A stretch of 64,000 nt of DNA from Hydrogenophaga sp. BPS33 (GTDB lineage: Bacteria > Pseudomonadota > Gammaproteobacteria > Burkholderiales > Burkholderiaceae_C), in contig NZ_CP044549.1 in the NCBI RefSeq assembly GCF_009859475.1, positions 4,030,001 through 4,094,000 of the forward strand, written 5' to 3'. A model generated the notes under the pieces. It was given only the letters and a program-made list of their open reading frames with translations. It made no database searches and was not told the DNA's origin. Within the stretch, counting starts at the first letter, position 1, and every line of letters starts with the position of its first letter. The translations under genes and the position numbers were made by a program. This document shows positions 17,289 to 26,660 of this stretch, piece by piece.

Positions 17289-18715
17289 ACCGCCCGCGCC
17301 CGCTCTCGCTGCGCCGCACGTTGCTGCTGGGCATTCTGCTGCCGGTGCTCGCCTTCATCGTGGTCAACACCGTGGTGCTCTACCGCCAGGCGCTCGCCGC
17401 CGCCGACACGGCCTACGACCGCACCTTGCTGGCCACGGCCAAGTCGCTTGGCGAGCAGCTCAGCGTGAGTGGCACGGGGGACAACGTGCGCATCGAGTCC
17501 GCCCTGCTCTACTCGGCGCTTGAAGCGTTTGAAGCCGACAACCGCAGCCGCATCTTCTACCGCGTCAGCGGCCTCAAGGGGGAGATGGTGTCGGGCTTCG
17601 AGGACATGCCGCCTTGGCGCACCGACATTGCGCAGAAGAACCTGTACGCCGCGCTGGTGAACTTCTACGACGACGAATACCGGGGCGTTCCGGTGCGCAT
17701 GGCGGTGTTGCTGCAGCCGGTCTCGGGCGTCTATGAACAGGGCATGGCCACCATCCAGGTGGCCGAGACGCTGGAACTGCGCGAAACCCTGGCGCGGCAG
17801 ATCCTGATCGACACGCTGTGGCGCCAGGCGGCGCTGGTGATCGTGGTCGCGCTGGTGGTGGTGCTGGTGGTGCAGCGCGCCACACGCCCGGTGCGCGCGG
17901 TCAGCCACGCCCTGGCCATGCGCAGCGAGAACGATCTGTCGCCCCTGTCCACCGATGGCGCGCCGCGCGAACTGCTGCCGCTGCTGGACGCAACCAACCA
18001 GCACATGCACCGCCTGCAACACCTGCTCGAACACCAGAAGCGCTTCGTGCGCGACACCTCGCACCAACTGCGCACGCCGCTGGCGGTGCTCAAGACCCAG
18101 GTGCAGTCCGCCCAGCGCGGCGACCTGCCGCCCTTGCAGGCGCTGGACGAGATTGGCCACACGGTCGAGCGCGCCACCGAACTGGCCAACCAGATGCTCG
18201 CGCTGGCCAAGGTGGAGCAACTGCGCCAGGAGATGGCTGTGTCGGTCATCGACTGGTCGGGCGTGCTGCGCGCGGTCGCCCTGGACCTCTCGGCCCTCAT
18301 CGCCGATCGCTCGCTCGACTTCGCCATCGACACCCAGACCACGCCGGTGCGTGCGCACGAATGGGCGCTGCGCGAACTCAGCCGCAATCTCCTGCACAAC
18401 GCCATCAAGAACACCCCGCGGGGCTCGGCGCTGTCGGTGTCGCTGGTGGCCGACGGGCACAACGCCGTGCTCACCGTGCGCGACAGCGGCCCCGGCATCT
18501 CCGCCGCGCTGCGCGAACGCTTGTTCCAACCCTTTGCCACCGAGCAGAACCAGGCGCCAAGCCTCAGCGGTTCGGGCCTGGGCCTGGCGATATGCCGCGA
18601 GATCGTGGCATCGCTGCAGGGCGAGATCGCGCTGGAGAACCGCACGCTCCAGGGGCGGGTCGTCGGGCTGGACGCCATCGTGCGCCTGCCGCTGGCATCA
18701 TCGGCGCAGGCATGA
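17285..18715 (+). CDS. tctE: sensor histidine kinase TctE
   Basis: The 476-residue membrane kinase starts at a TTG that overlaps the tctD stop by 4 bp and has AAGG a few bases before it. No ATG or GTG would keep the first transmembrane helix. The layout is: helix about residues 10-30, a periplasmic sensor region, a second helix (A-L-V-I-V-V-A-L-V-V-V-L-V-V), the dimerisation domain with H260 in D-T-S-H-Q-L-R-T-P-L, and an ATPase domain with N-L-L-H-N-A-I-K and G-S-G-L-G-L-A-I. It is expected to sense external tri- or dicarboxylates and phosphorylate TctD. Confidence 0.92.
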   Translation: MNRPRPLSLRRTLLLGILLPVLAFIVVNTVVLYRQALAAADTAYDRTLLATAKSLGEQLSVSGTGDNVRIESALLYSALEAFEADNRSRIFYRVSGLKGEMVSGFEDMPPWRTDIAQKNLYAALVNFYDDEYRGVPVRMAVLLQPVSGVYEQGMATIQVAETLELRETLARQILIDTLWRQAALVIVVALVVVLVVQRATRPVRAVSHALAMRSENDLSPLSTDGAPRELLPLLDATNQHMHRLQHLLEHQKRFVRDTSHQLRTPLAVLKTQVQSAQRGDLPPLQALDEIGHTVERATELANQMLALAKVEQLRQEMAVSVIDWSGVLRAVALDLSALIADRSLDFAIDTQTTPVRAHEWALRELSRNLLHNAIKNTPRGSALSVSLVADGHNAVLTVRDSGPGISAALRERLFQPFATEQNQAPSLSGSGLGLAICREIVASLQGEIALENRTLQGRVVGLDAIVRLPLASSAQA

Positions 18716-18745
18716 GCGCCGCACGGCCGTTCCGAAGGCTCACCA

Positions 18746-19204
18746 GTGACCACATCCACCCTCCACGACACCAAGGTCCGCCTGGACAAATGGCTATGGG
18801 CCGCGCGCTTCTACAAGACGCGCGGCCTGAGCACCGAAGCGATCGACAAGGGCCACGTGCGCCTCAACGGCCTGCCGGTGAAGCCGTCGCGCGAGGTGAA
18901 GATCGGCGACACGCTGGAGCTGCGCATGGCCCAGCAACCACCGCGCACCGTGGTGGTTCGTGGCCTGAGCGGGGTGCGCGGCCCGGCCCCCGTGGCCGCG
19001 CTGCTCTACGAGGAAACGGCGGCGTCCATCAACCAGCGGCAAGCCGCCGCCGAACAGCGCCGGCTCGCTCCCGAGCCCGCGCACACGCAGCCCATGGGCC
19101 GGCCTACCAAGCGCGACCGGCGCCACCTCGACGACCTGCGCGAGGCGCCACCCCGCGACGGGTGGAACGACCGCTGGAGCGCATCGCTCGGCGACGAAGA
19201 CTGA
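18746..19204 (+). CDS. hslR: ribosome-associated heat shock protein Hsp15 (S4 domain)
   Basis: The 152-residue protein starts at a GTG with GAAGG upstream. It has an N-terminal S4 RNA-binding domain (V-R-L-D-K-W-L-W-A-A-R-F-Y-K-T-R, then G-H-V-R-L-N-G near residue 37), followed by a basic tail (G-R-P-T-K-R-D-R-R) typical of Hsp15. This protein binds free 50S subunits carrying stalled nascent chains and helps to recycle them. It stands alone, 30 bp after tctE, and no heat-shock promoter was identified. Confidence 0.9.
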   Translation: MTTSTLHDTKVRLDKWLWAARFYKTRGLSTEAIDKGHVRLNGLPVKPSREVKIGDTLELRMAQQPPRTVVVRGLSGVRGPAPVAALLYEETAASINQRQAAAEQRRLAPEPAHTQPMGRPTKRDRRHLDDLREAPPRDGWNDRWSASLGDED

Positions 19205-19237
19205 GACCGACGGCGATCCGTTCGCGCAAAACCAGCC

Positions 19238-19266
19238 TTGACACAAAATTTAGATCGATCCAAATT
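19238..19266 (+). promoter_or_regulatory. orphan promoter with TetR-type operator dyad
   Basis: TTGACA at 19238-19243 is a perfect -35 hexamer. A 20-bp dyad at 19247-19266, AATTTAGATCGATCCAAATT, has a single mismatched pair and occupies the spacer/-10 region, the usual place for a TetR-family operator. The -10 (CAAATT) is poor. AAGG and an ATG at 19291 follow, but the frame behind it resembles no gene. The element looks like a regulated promoter whose gene has been lost. Confidence 0.45.
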
Positions 19267-19559
19267 CGCGTCACTTTCAAAAAGGTACACGATGAAACTC
19301 GGAGGGGAGGTGGCAATGCCTGCCGGTTTGCGCGAGGAAGCTCCGGTTCTCACCCCGTTCGGGCCGCCGAACCGAACAGGGAGAAAGCCGCATACCCAAG
19401 CTCAATCGCGCTTTCAGCGCGTTCAGATCTGGCGGCTGAGAAACCACAGAAGATTCAACAGACCGTGTCTGTTGAATTCCCTGAAACGACTCGAAAAAGC
19501 TGCGGCACGAGGGTGTACGTAGTCGGACTCCACGCCCTTGACGTGGGGGACTGCATGCG
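19267..19559. other. gene-free stretch, possible deletion scar
   Basis: No convincing gene is seen here. A frame from 19291 to 19522 (about 77 codons) follows the orphan promoter but has a composition unlike a protein (repeated Arg/Gln, no family pattern). A clean hairpin, ATTCAACAGA-CCGTG-TCTGTTGAAT, lies at 19453-19477 without a following T-run. The stretch lies between the orphan promoter and the end of the damaged enoyl-CoA hydratase gene. Confidence 0.4.
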
Positions 19560-20204
19560 TCAGCGGCCAGTGAAGGCCGGCTTGGCGCGGGCGAAGAAGG
19601 CGTCGACACCAATGCCGAAGTCCGCGCTGGCGGCGCACACCTGGAAGCCCTGGGCTTCGCGATCGAGCTGCGTGGCGAGGTCGTGGTCCAGGCTGCTGCG
19701 CATGAGCCGGCGCAGTTGCCCCAGCGCCACGGTGGTGCCGGCGGCCAGGCGCTGCGCCAGCGCCATGGCTTCGGCGGGGAGCGCGTCCGCCGGCACCACG
19801 CGGTTGACCAAGCCCATCTGCTCGGCCGAGACCGCGTCCACGGTGTCGCCCAACAACGCAATTTCCAGGGCGCGGCGCAAGCCGACACGCCGCGGCAGCG
19901 CCCAGGAGGCACCCACGTCGCAACTCGTGCCGATGTTCACATAGGCCAGGTTGAAGCGCGTGCCTTCGGCCGCGATCACGAAGTCGGCCTGCAGCATCAG
20001 GCTCAGGCCCGCGCCGGCGGCCACGAAACCCTTGCCTTCGCCGCGCAGCAGGACGGCGCGCACCCCGCGGTCGGCCGCGATCTCGCGGACCGCAGCCAGA
20101 AAGCCCTGTGCCATGGTCACGTCGATGGCGTTGAGCGCCTGCGGCCGGTTGAACGTGATCGTGGCGACCGCGCCCTCGCGGCCCCCATACGCACTCGAAC
20201 CCAA
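19560..20204 (-). pseudogene. enoyl-CoA hydratase/isomerase with internal in-frame deletion
   Basis: The remaining 214 codons match crotonase-family proteins: V-A-T-I-T-F-N-R-P-Q-A-L-N-A-I at the start, Y-V-N-I-G-T-S-C-D-V-G-A-S-W-A-L-P-R in the active region, and a normal C-terminus. Family members have about 260 residues. In the middle, G-E-G-K runs directly into G-F-V-A-A-G-A-G-L-S-L, whereas normal proteins have about 45 residues between these blocks. The lost part holds the A-x-x-x-G-G-D oxyanion-hole segment and the following helices. The frame has only a TTG start without a ribosome-binding site, after a stop 24 bases upstream, so the N-terminus is also damaged. A functional short protein is unlikely. 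Confidence 0.65.
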
Positions 20205-20316
20205 CCGTCGGTTATCGATGTGTGATCAGGCGAAATCCAGCAAGGGTTTTCGCCTTCATTGTCGCCTTGCAGAGGCGAAGAGGCCGCACCTGCTCCAAGC
20301 GAGGCACTACAAGCCG

Positions 20317-21228
20317 CTAACCCTTGCGCAAACCCAGCCACATCACGGTAGCCACCACCACCAACCCACCGACCACTTGCACCGGTGCGATCGCCTGACC
20401 CAGAACGGCCCAGGCCAGCACGAGCGCGAAGATCGGCTCGACGTTCATGATCGCGGAATTGCCCACCACGCCGAGTTTGGGCAGCACGGTGAACATGATG
20501 GTGAAGGCCGTGCCGTAGAGAAAGGTGAGCCCAGCCAGGCCCCACCAGCCGATCGGTGCCGTCGGCAACGCCAGACCGCCTTGTGCCGTGGCGGCGGTCA
20601 GCGCCATCACCGCGACGATGCCCATGGTGCAAGCCGTGCGCAGCCGGCCGTCGAGGTCGCCGGTCTCGTGCTGTGTGAGCACCAGCGCCAGACCGAAGGT
20701 GGCTGCGGCAGCCAGGGCAAACGCCACGCCCACACCGATGCGCGCCCAGTGCCCGGAAGCGCCCAAGCCAGACGCTGCGCCCGACACGTCGAGCGCCAGC
20801 GCCAGGCCCACCAACATGACCGGCATGGCGCGCAGCACGCTCGGCTGTGGCCGCTGCCGGTACACGACGCGCGCCCACAGTGCCGTCCACAGCGGGTAGG
20901 TGTTGAAAGCGAGCAGCGCCAGCGCCACGGGCAGACGCGCCACCGACGCGTACAGGCACAAGCTCTGCACACCCACCAGCAAGCCGATGCCCAGCAACGC
21001 CTTGCGGTGCCGGTGTTGCAAGCGCAGGGGCACGCGATAAGCACCGAGCAGAATCGCCACCACGATCGCCGTGACGCCACTGCGAAACGCCACCGCGGTG
21101 GTCACGCTCACTCCGTTGTCGAATGCCAGCCGCGCGGCCACGTGGTTGGCGCCCATCATGAAGGCGACCAGCAGCAGTGTGGCAAAGGCAGCGCGGCTCA
21201 GGGCGGCGGGCGAGGACGGTGTCGTCAT
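20317..21228 (-). CDS. DMT-superfamily transporter (EamA type)
   Basis: The 303-residue protein has about ten hydrophobic segments in two repeats, the normal EamA layout. The second repeat shows G-L-T-F-L-Y-G-T-A-F-T-I-M-F and N-V-E-P-I-F-A-L-V-L-A-W-A-V-L-G. Such proteins export or exchange small metabolites, often amino acids. Its ATG shares one base with the stop of the upstream TPR/oxygenase gene (TAATG), so the two are translationally coupled and may act together, for example by exporting a hydroxylated product. The substrate is unknown. Confidence 0.88.
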   Translation of the reverse strand: MTTPSSPAALSRAAFATLLLVAFMMGANHVAARLAFDNGVSVTTAVAFRSGVTAIVVAILLGAYRVPLRLQHRHRKALLGIGLLVGVQSLCLYASVARLPVALALLAFNTYPLWTALWARVVYRQRPQPSVLRAMPVMLVGLALALDVSGAASGLGASGHWARIGVGVAFALAAAATFGLALVLTQHETGDLDGRLRTACTMGIVAVMALTAATAQGGLALPTAPIGWWGLAGLTFLYGTAFTIMFTVLPKLGVVGNSAIMNVEPIFALVLAWAVLGQAIAPVQVVGGLVVVATVMWLGLRKG

Positions 21229-22985
21229 TAGCGCAATTGCTGCCCGAACAGGTAGGTCATGTTCACGCGGCGCCCCTCGTAGCGGTCCACGAAACGAACC
21301 GTGTCGGTCTCGTGCAGCAGGGCCGAGTTGAACAGCACCGCGCGGTTGCAACGGTGCGGCACCGTCACGCACCGGGCACCGTGGCGCTGCAGGAAGTCGT
21401 AGATCAGCACGCTGTCCGCGTTGTATTGCTCGAAACTCCACTCGGCCGGTGCGGGCACGTCGTACACCTTGAGACCGCCGCTGTCTGGATCCAGGTTGTG
21501 CGCATCCGGTGCGATCCAGAAGTTCAGATTCACCTTGGCGAAATCGGCGTGCACATTGATGCCTTTGGTGGTCGAAGGCTCGTACTTGAAACCCCAGAGC
21601 TGCGTGAGCCTGTAGTCCTTGAACACGCGCGGCATGCGCTGCCGGAGTTCGCGTGCCAGCTGCAGGTGCAGTGGGCTGCTGAAGCCGCGGTTGGCGAACG
21701 CACCCAGGTAGTTGCGGGCGTACTCGCCATGCCACACCCGCGAGGCATGGGCGAAGGCCTGGAAAGCCTGCAGCGCGGGTTCGCTCAGGAAGCGGTCGAT
21801 GGTCAGGATCTCGGGCGTGCCCGCCAGGTACCGATCTTCCAGCGCCCGCCAGTCGTTGTCGGGGTGAAGCACGTGCGGCAACGACGCGGGCATGGGCAGC
21901 AGCCAAGGCGCGCTCAGGAACGGCTGCATGCGGGCCAGCTCGGCGCCCGACACGCGCAGCGCGCCGGCAGCGCCCTGTTCCAGTGCCGTCTGCAACAGCG
22001 CCGGACCGGTGTCCAGGAAGGCATCGAGTCCGGGCACCTCGTGACCGTGCTCGCGCAGCCACTGGGCCTGCTGCACATCGTGCTTGAAGCGGGACAGGCC
22101 CAGCGCCAGGCCGGCCTGCTTCAGCGCGGGCGCCTGGTAGGTGGCCCGAAGGTAAGCCGTCAGGCTGGCCTGCCCTGCTCCGATCACGCGCGGCGTTTGC
22201 GCCACTTCGTCGCTGAGCACCGTGGCGGCCAGGCCGGTGTGCGCCGACAGCAACTCCGGCGCCAGCGCCAACGCCTTCTCGTAGCTGCCCACCGCGTCGG
22301 CCGTGCGATCCAGCATCTTGAGCGCGCCACCCCGCTCCACCCAGGCCGGTGCGTGACGGGGATGGGCCTGGGTGGCGTGGTCTGCATGGCGCAAGGCCTC
22401 GTCGTAGCGCGCCAGTTCGCGCAACACATTGGCCAGATTGCTCAACACCACCGGGTTGTCGGGTGCGGCGGCCAGCGCCTGCTGGTAGCTGTCCAGCGCT
22501 TCGGCGGACCTGCCGAGCTGCTGCAGCACGTTGCCCCGGTTGGTGAGCAGCGCCACGTGTCGCGGATGGAATTCCAATGCCGCGTCGAACACCTCGATTG
22601 CCTGCGGCAGTTGCTGCAGACGCTTGTGCAACAGCCCCAGGTTGACCGCGACATCGGCATCACCCGGCTTGAGCGCCAGCGCGCGGCCATAGGCCTGCAA
22701 CGCCTCGGCATCGCGCTCCAACTGCTGCAGGGTGTATGCGAGGTTGTTCCACGCGTCGGCGTTCTGGGGATCGATCTGCGTTGCGCGCGCGAAATGGCCG
22801 GCGGCCTGGTCGGTGCGCTGCGCCTGGGTCTCCAGCATGCCCAGGTGATGGAGCACGGCAAACTCGGCGGGGAACTGCTGGAGCAGGCTTTCGTACAACG
22901 CGCGGGCTTCGTCAAGCTGGCCATGCGAATGGAAGTGCACCGCCAGCTGCATTTGCTGGGCAGGCGCGAGACGTGAGGCAGACAT
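21228..22985 (-). CDS. TPR protein fused to a 2OG-Fe(II) oxygenase-like domain
   Basis: The 585-residue protein has about seven tetratricopeptide repeats in residues 5-260, with the A-W-N-N-L-A and A-L-x-x-Y-x-x-A-L signatures. A linker follows, then a C-terminal oxygenase-like domain. That domain has H479-A-D481 (G-I-N-V-H-A-D-F), a distal H558 (S-A-L-L-H-E-T-D) and R572/R573 before the last strand. This is the H-x-D...H...R set that binds Fe(II) and 2-oxoglutarate. No signal peptide is present, so it is cytosolic. The TPR part probably docks a protein substrate that the oxygenase hydroxylates. It is followed by, and coupled to, a DMT transporter. The target is unknown. Confidence 0.82.
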   Translation of the reverse strand: MSASRLAPAQQMQLAVHFHSHGQLDEARALYESLLQQFPAEFAVLHHLGMLETQAQRTDQAAGHFARATQIDPQNADAWNNLAYTLQQLERDAEALQAYGRALALKPGDADVAVNLGLLHKRLQQLPQAIEVFDAALEFHPRHVALLTNRGNVLQQLGRSAEALDSYQQALAAAPDNPVVLSNLANVLRELARYDEALRHADHATQAHPRHAPAWVERGGALKMLDRTADAVGSYEKALALAPELLSAHTGLAATVLSDEVAQTPRVIGAGQASLTAYLRATYQAPALKQAGLALGLSRFKHDVQQAQWLREHGHEVPGLDAFLDTGPALLQTALEQGAAGALRVSGAELARMQPFLSAPWLLPMPASLPHVLHPDNDWRALEDRYLAGTPEILTIDRFLSEPALQAFQAFAHASRVWHGEYARNYLGAFANRGFSSPLHLQLARELRQRMPRVFKDYRLTQLWGFKYEPSTTKGINVHADFAKVNLNFWIAPDAHNLDPDSGGLKVYDVPAPAEWSFEQYNADSVLIYDFLQRHGARCVTVPHRCNRAVLFNSALLHETDTVRFVDRYEGRRVNMTYLFGQQLR

Positions 22986-23038
22986 GGAGACGGGCTTGCA
23001 AAAAATGGTGACAGCGGCGCGTCACTGTCGCAGAAACA

Positions 23039-23072
23039 AAAAGCCCCACTGCTTGTGGGCAGTGGGGCTTTT
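23039..23072 (-). terminator. strong intrinsic terminator after tRNA-Ser
   Basis: A 12-bp stem AAGCCCCACTGC / GCAGTGGGGCTT with a 6-base loop is extended by A-T pairs at both ends. On the minus strand it ends in a T-run directly downstream of the tRNA. The A-run on the other side would also let it work in the plus direction. Confidence 0.85.
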
Positions 23073-23107
23073 GGGTCATATGCCGGCGGGTAAGCCTGGC
23101 AAAGATT

Positions 23108-23200
23108 TGGCGGAGTGAGAGGGATTCGAACCCTCGATGAGGCTCTACACCCCATACTCCCTTAGCAGGGGAGCACCTTCGGCCACTCGGTCATCACTCC
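23108..23200 (-). tRNA. tRNA-Ser (anticodon GCU)
   Basis: The minus-strand sequence folds as a class II tRNA of 93 bases including an encoded CCA. The 5' acceptor GGAGTGA pairs with TCACTCC at the 3' end, the T-loop reads GGTTCGAATCC, the anticodon GCT is at 23164-23166, and a long variable arm is present as required for serine tRNAs. It reads AGC and AGU codons. It lies between lysC and a strong terminator. Confidence 0.97.
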
Positions 23201-23251
23201 GGAAGCTGCGTATTATGCCTTAACTCAAGAGGCATCCGAGCGCTGCGGCAC

Positions 23252-24532
23252 TCAGTTCGTGAGGCTGTCGGCGGCCTGGTCCAGGTCGAATTCGCGGTGC
23301 AGCGAACGCACGGCGAGCTCCATGTACTTCTCGTCGATCACCACCGAGGTCTTGATCTCGGAAGTGGAGATCATCTGGATGTTGATGCCCTCCACGCTCA
23401 GGCACTTGAACATGCGGCTGGCCACACCCACGTGGCTGCGCATGCCGATGCCGACGATGCTCACCTTGCAGATGCGCGCATCGCTCACCACTTCGGCAGC
23501 GCCCAGTACGGGCACGACCTTGGCCTTGAGCAGATCAAGCGTCTTCTGGTGGTCGTTGCGGTGCACCGTGAAACTGAAGTCGGTCAGGCCGCCCTTGCTC
23601 AGGTTCTGGATGATCACGTCCACCTCGATGTTGGCATCGGCCACAGCGCCCAGGATCTGATAGGCGATGCCAGGCGTGTCGGGCACGCCGAGCACCGAAA
23701 TCTTGGCTTCGTCGCGGTTGAAGGCAATGCCGGAAACGACGGCTTGTTCCATGTCTTCGTCTTCCTCAAAAGTGATCAGGGTGCCGGAGGCGGCTTCTTC
23801 ATTCAGGTCGATGTCCCAGGGCGTGAAGCTGGAGAGCACGCGCAGGGGCACCTTGTACTTGCCGGCGAATTCGACCGAGCGGATCTGCAGCACCTTGCTG
23901 CCCATGCTGGCCATCTCCAGCATCTCCTCGAAGCTCACGCGGTGGAGTCGGCGGGCTTCGGGCACCACGCGCGGGTCGGTGGTGTAGACGCCATCGACAT
24001 CGGTATAGATCAGGCACTCCGCCGCCTTGAGCGCCGCGGCCACGGCCACGGCCGAGGTGTCGCTGCCACCACGGCCCAGGGTGGTGATGTTGCCCTGCGG
24101 ATCCACACCCTGGAAGCCGGTGACGATGACCACCTTGCCCGCGCCCAGATCGGCGCGCACGCGCACATCGTCGATCGACTCGATGCGCGCCTTGGTGTAG
24201 GAATTGTTGGTCTTGATGGGCACCTGCCAGCCGGCGTAGCTCACCGAGCCAATGCCTTCGGCCTGCAAGGCAATGGCCAGCAGTGCGGACGAAGCCTGCT
24301 CGCCGGTGGCCGCCAGCATGTCGAGCTCGCGGTTGTAGGCGCTGTCGGTCTTGCTGGGCGCCAGTTCCTTGGCCAGGCCGAGCAGGCGGTTGGTTTCGCC
24401 GCTCATGGCGCTGGGCACGACCACGAGCTGGTGGCCCGCGCGGTGCCACTTGGCCACGCGCTTGGCCACATTGCGGATGCGCTCGGTCGACCCCATGGAG
24501 GTGCCGCCGTACTTGTGAACTATCAAAGCCAT
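23252..24532 (-). CDS. lysC: aspartokinase
   Basis: The 426-residue enzyme phosphorylates aspartate, the first step towards lysine, threonine and methionine. The start at 24532 gives the standard N-terminus [14 protein letters not shown] with the kinase motif K-Y-G-G-T-S. The kinase domain reaches about residue 250 (G-R-G-G-S-D-T-S-A near 170). Two ACT domains follow and are the usual site for lysine/threonine feedback. It is a monofunctional aspartokinase, not fused to homoserine dehydrogenase. It lies 92 bp after tilS. Confidence 0.95.
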   Translation of the reverse strand: MALIVHKYGGTSMGSTERIRNVAKRVAKWHRAGHQLVVVPSAMSGETNRLLGLAKELAPSKTDSAYNRELDMLAATGEQASSALLAIALQAEGIGSVSYAGWQVPIKTNNSYTKARIESIDDVRVRADLGAGKVVIVTGFQGVDPQGNITTLGRGGSDTSAVAVAAALKAAECLIYTDVDGVYTTDPRVVPEARRLHRVSFEEMLEMASMGSKVLQIRSVEFAGKYKVPLRVLSSFTPWDIDLNEEAASGTLITFEEDEDMEQAVVSGIAFNRDEAKISVLGVPDTPGIAYQILGAVADANIEVDVIIQNLSKGGLTDFSFTVHRNDHQKTLDLLKAKVVPVLGAAEVVSDARICKVSIVGIGMRSHVGVASRMFKCLSVEGINIQMISTSEIKTSVVIDEKYMELAVRSLHREFDLDQAADSLTN

Positions 24533-24624
24533 CGGGAGGGATTGGATTGGGTTGATCGCGGCCGCGCAGCGGGCTGTCTGCACGGCATGCCAGGGCTGCT
24601 AAGCCCCCTCTGGGCAACCTAGGA

Positions 24625-25605
24625 TTATATGGGTGGTGCGAAGTGCAGCCGGGAACCCTCCCGGGTAACGAAACCATGGGCCACCTTGAGATGGATGCGG
24701 TGACCGCGCGTGGTGCAGGCGGCGATCTGGTCGAGCAGCTCTTCGAGCTGCGCGGCGCTGGCCGCCACATTCGCTTGCGTGCGCAGCCAGTGGCGCACGG
24801 CGTTGCCCTGCCGGTCGCGCGAGAGCGACTGCAAGGCGCGGATCTCCGGTGGCATGCCGACCTGGGCGAGATCGATGGCCGCCAGCTCGTCGAGCAGCCG
24901 CTGCGCCTGCGCGGCGTGGGCAGCGCTGCGTGCCAGCATGGGGCGAAAGCCCGGGAAGCAGGCCTCCCAGGCGGGCATCAGCACGGCGCGGATGCGGTTG
25001 CGCGTGTAGCGCCGATCGGCATTGCTCGGATCGTCCACGAAGGCATGGCCGGCCGCTGCCAGCCAGTCGCGCAAGGCGGCGGACGGCAAGCCCAGGATGG
25101 GCCGGCCAAACACCTGGCCATGCCGCTCGAACCGCTCGCCCATCGCTGCCAGGCCCGGCAACCCTGCACCGCGGCTGAGCGCGAGCAGCACGGTTTCGGC
25201 CTGGTCGTCGGCGTGCTGGCCCAACAAGACGCAGCCCACGCCGGCCTGCCCTGCCATGCGCGCCAACGCAGCGTAGCGGGCCTGGCGCGCCGCGTCTTCG
25301 GGACTCTCGCCCACCGCATGCGCGGCCTGCACCCGCTCCGTGAGAAAGGCGATGCCATGTCGCGCACAGAACGCCTGGGCATGGGCTTCGAAAGCATCGG
25401 CGGCGGCCTGCAGGCCATGGTGCACGTGCAGTGCCGTCACTTGGCCCGGCCAGCGCTGCTGCGCGGCGAGCAACAGCGCGGTGGAGTCGGCACCCCCGCT
25501 GTAGGCAACGGCGACAGGTGCTGCCGCAGGTTCTGATCGCCAGCGGCCACACCACGCAGCCAACGCCTGCTCGCAGGGATTGGCCGGGGTTGGGGAGGCG
25601 TTCAC
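24625..25605 (-). CDS. tilS: tRNA(Ile)-lysidine synthase
   Basis: The enzyme converts the wobble cytidine of tRNA-Ile(CAU) into lysidine so that it reads AUA. The 326-residue protein has the N-type ATP-pyrophosphatase loop S36-G-G-A-D-S41, the L-H-V-H-H-G-L segment and the G-Q-H-A-D-D-Q-A-E-T-V-L-L motif. With 326 residues it is shorter than the E. coli enzyme (about 430) and appears to lack the C-terminal domain, as some bacterial TilS proteins do. It begins 17 bp after accA in the housekeeping block. Confidence 0.94.
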   Translation of the reverse strand: MNASPTPANPCEQALAAWCGRWRSEPAAAPVAVAYSGGADSTALLLAAQQRWPGQVTALHVHHGLQAAADAFEAHAQAFCARHGIAFLTERVQAAHAVGESPEDAARQARYAALARMAGQAGVGCVLLGQHADDQAETVLLALSRGAGLPGLAAMGERFERHGQVFGRPILGLPSAALRDWLAAAGHAFVDDPSNADRRYTRNRIRAVLMPAWEACFPGFRPMLARSAAHAAQAQRLLDELAAIDLAQVGMPPEIRALQSLSRDRQGNAVRHWLRTQANVAASAAQLEELLDQIAACTTRGHRIHLKVAHGFVTREGSRLHFAPPI

Positions 25606-25621
25606 CTCACAACCACGCTGC

Positions 25622-26608
25622 TCAGCGCTTGTCCTTGCTGTCGGCCTTGGTGTCGGTGAAGCGGCCGTAGCTGTTCAAACGCGCGTAGCGCCGGTCGACC
25701 AGTTCCTTCACCTTGAGATCGGCCACCTGGCGCCAGGCATCGTTCAGGGCGCGCTTGAGGAAAGCGGCCATCTGCTTGTGGTCCCGGTGCGCGCCACCCA
25801 CGGGCTCGTTGACGATCTTGTCGACCAGGCCCAGCGCCTTGAGGCGGTGCGCGGTAATGCCCAGTTCCTCGGCCGCCTCGCTCGCGCGGTCGCTGGTTTT
25901 CCAGAGGATCGACGCACAGCCTTCGGGGCTGATGACCGAGTACACCGAGTACTGCAACATGAGCACTTGGTCGGCCACCGAGATCGCCAGGGCGCCGCCA
26001 GAACCACCCTCACCGATGATGGTGGTGATGATGGGCACTTCCAGCTGCGCCATCTCGAAGATGTTGCGGCCGATGGCCTCGGACTGGCCGCGCTCTTCGG
26101 CATCGATGCCGGGATAGGCGCCCGGCGTGTCCACAAACGTGAAGACCGGCAGTTTGAACTTCTCGGCCAGCTTCATCAGGCGCAAGGCCTTGCGATAGCC
26201 CTCGGGCTTGGTCATGCCGAAGTTGCGCAGGCCGCGCTCGCGCGTGTCGCGCCCCTTCTGCTGCCCGAGCACCATGCAGGGCTGGCCGTTGAAGCGCGCC
26301 AAGCCACCCACGATGCTCAGGTCGTCGGCGAAATGGCGGTCGCCGTGCAGTTCCACGAAGTGCGTGAAGATCTCGCGCACATAGTCCAGCGTGTAGGGCC
26401 GGTCGGTGTGGCGCGCGATCTTGGTAATCTGCCAGGGGGTGAGGCTGCTGTAGATGTCCTTGGTCAGTTGCAGGCTCTTGCCTGCCAACTGCTCGATCTC
26501 TTCGGAGATGTCGACGGCGGACTCGGTCTGCACGTAGCGCAGTTCTTCGATCTTGGTTTCGAGTTCGGCAATGGGTTGCTCGAAGTCGAGAAAATTCTTC
26601 TTGGCCAA
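25622..26608 (-). CDS. accA: acetyl-CoA carboxylase carboxyltransferase subunit alpha
   Basis: With AccD this subunit transfers the carboxyl group from biotin to acetyl-CoA, the first step of fatty acid synthesis. A TTG start at 26608 is chosen because GGAG lies 6 bp before it and the protein then begins (M)[11 protein letters not shown], the normal AccA N-terminus. An upstream frame extension to 26635 is not needed. The 328 residues include [10 protein letters not shown] and the [10 protein letters not shown] active-site region. The full family length is present. Confidence 0.96.
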   Translation of the reverse strand: MAKKNFLDFEQPIAELETKIEELRYVQTESAVDISEEIEQLAGKSLQLTKDIYSSLTPWQITKIARHTDRPYTLDYVREIFTHFVELHGDRHFADDLSIVGGLARFNGQPCMVLGQQKGRDTRERGLRNFGMTKPEGYRKALRLMKLAEKFKLPVFTFVDTPGAYPGIDAEERGQSEAIGRNIFEMAQLEVPIITTIIGEGGSGGALAISVADQVLMLQYSVYSVISPEGCASILWKTSDRASEAAEELGITAHRLKALGLVDKIVNEPVGGAHRDHKQMAAFLKRALNDAWRQVADLKVKELVDRRYARLNSYGRFTDTKADSKDKR

Positions 26609-26660
26609 GGTGGGCTCCTTTGGTCTTGTTTGCACGACGCGCCGGTGAAAACCGGTGCGC

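Noticed and set aside
19291..19522. Small gene behind the orphan promoter
   Set aside because: Although a ribosome-binding site and ATG are present, the product has no hydrophobic core or family pattern, and the region contains a hairpin and looks like joined fragments.
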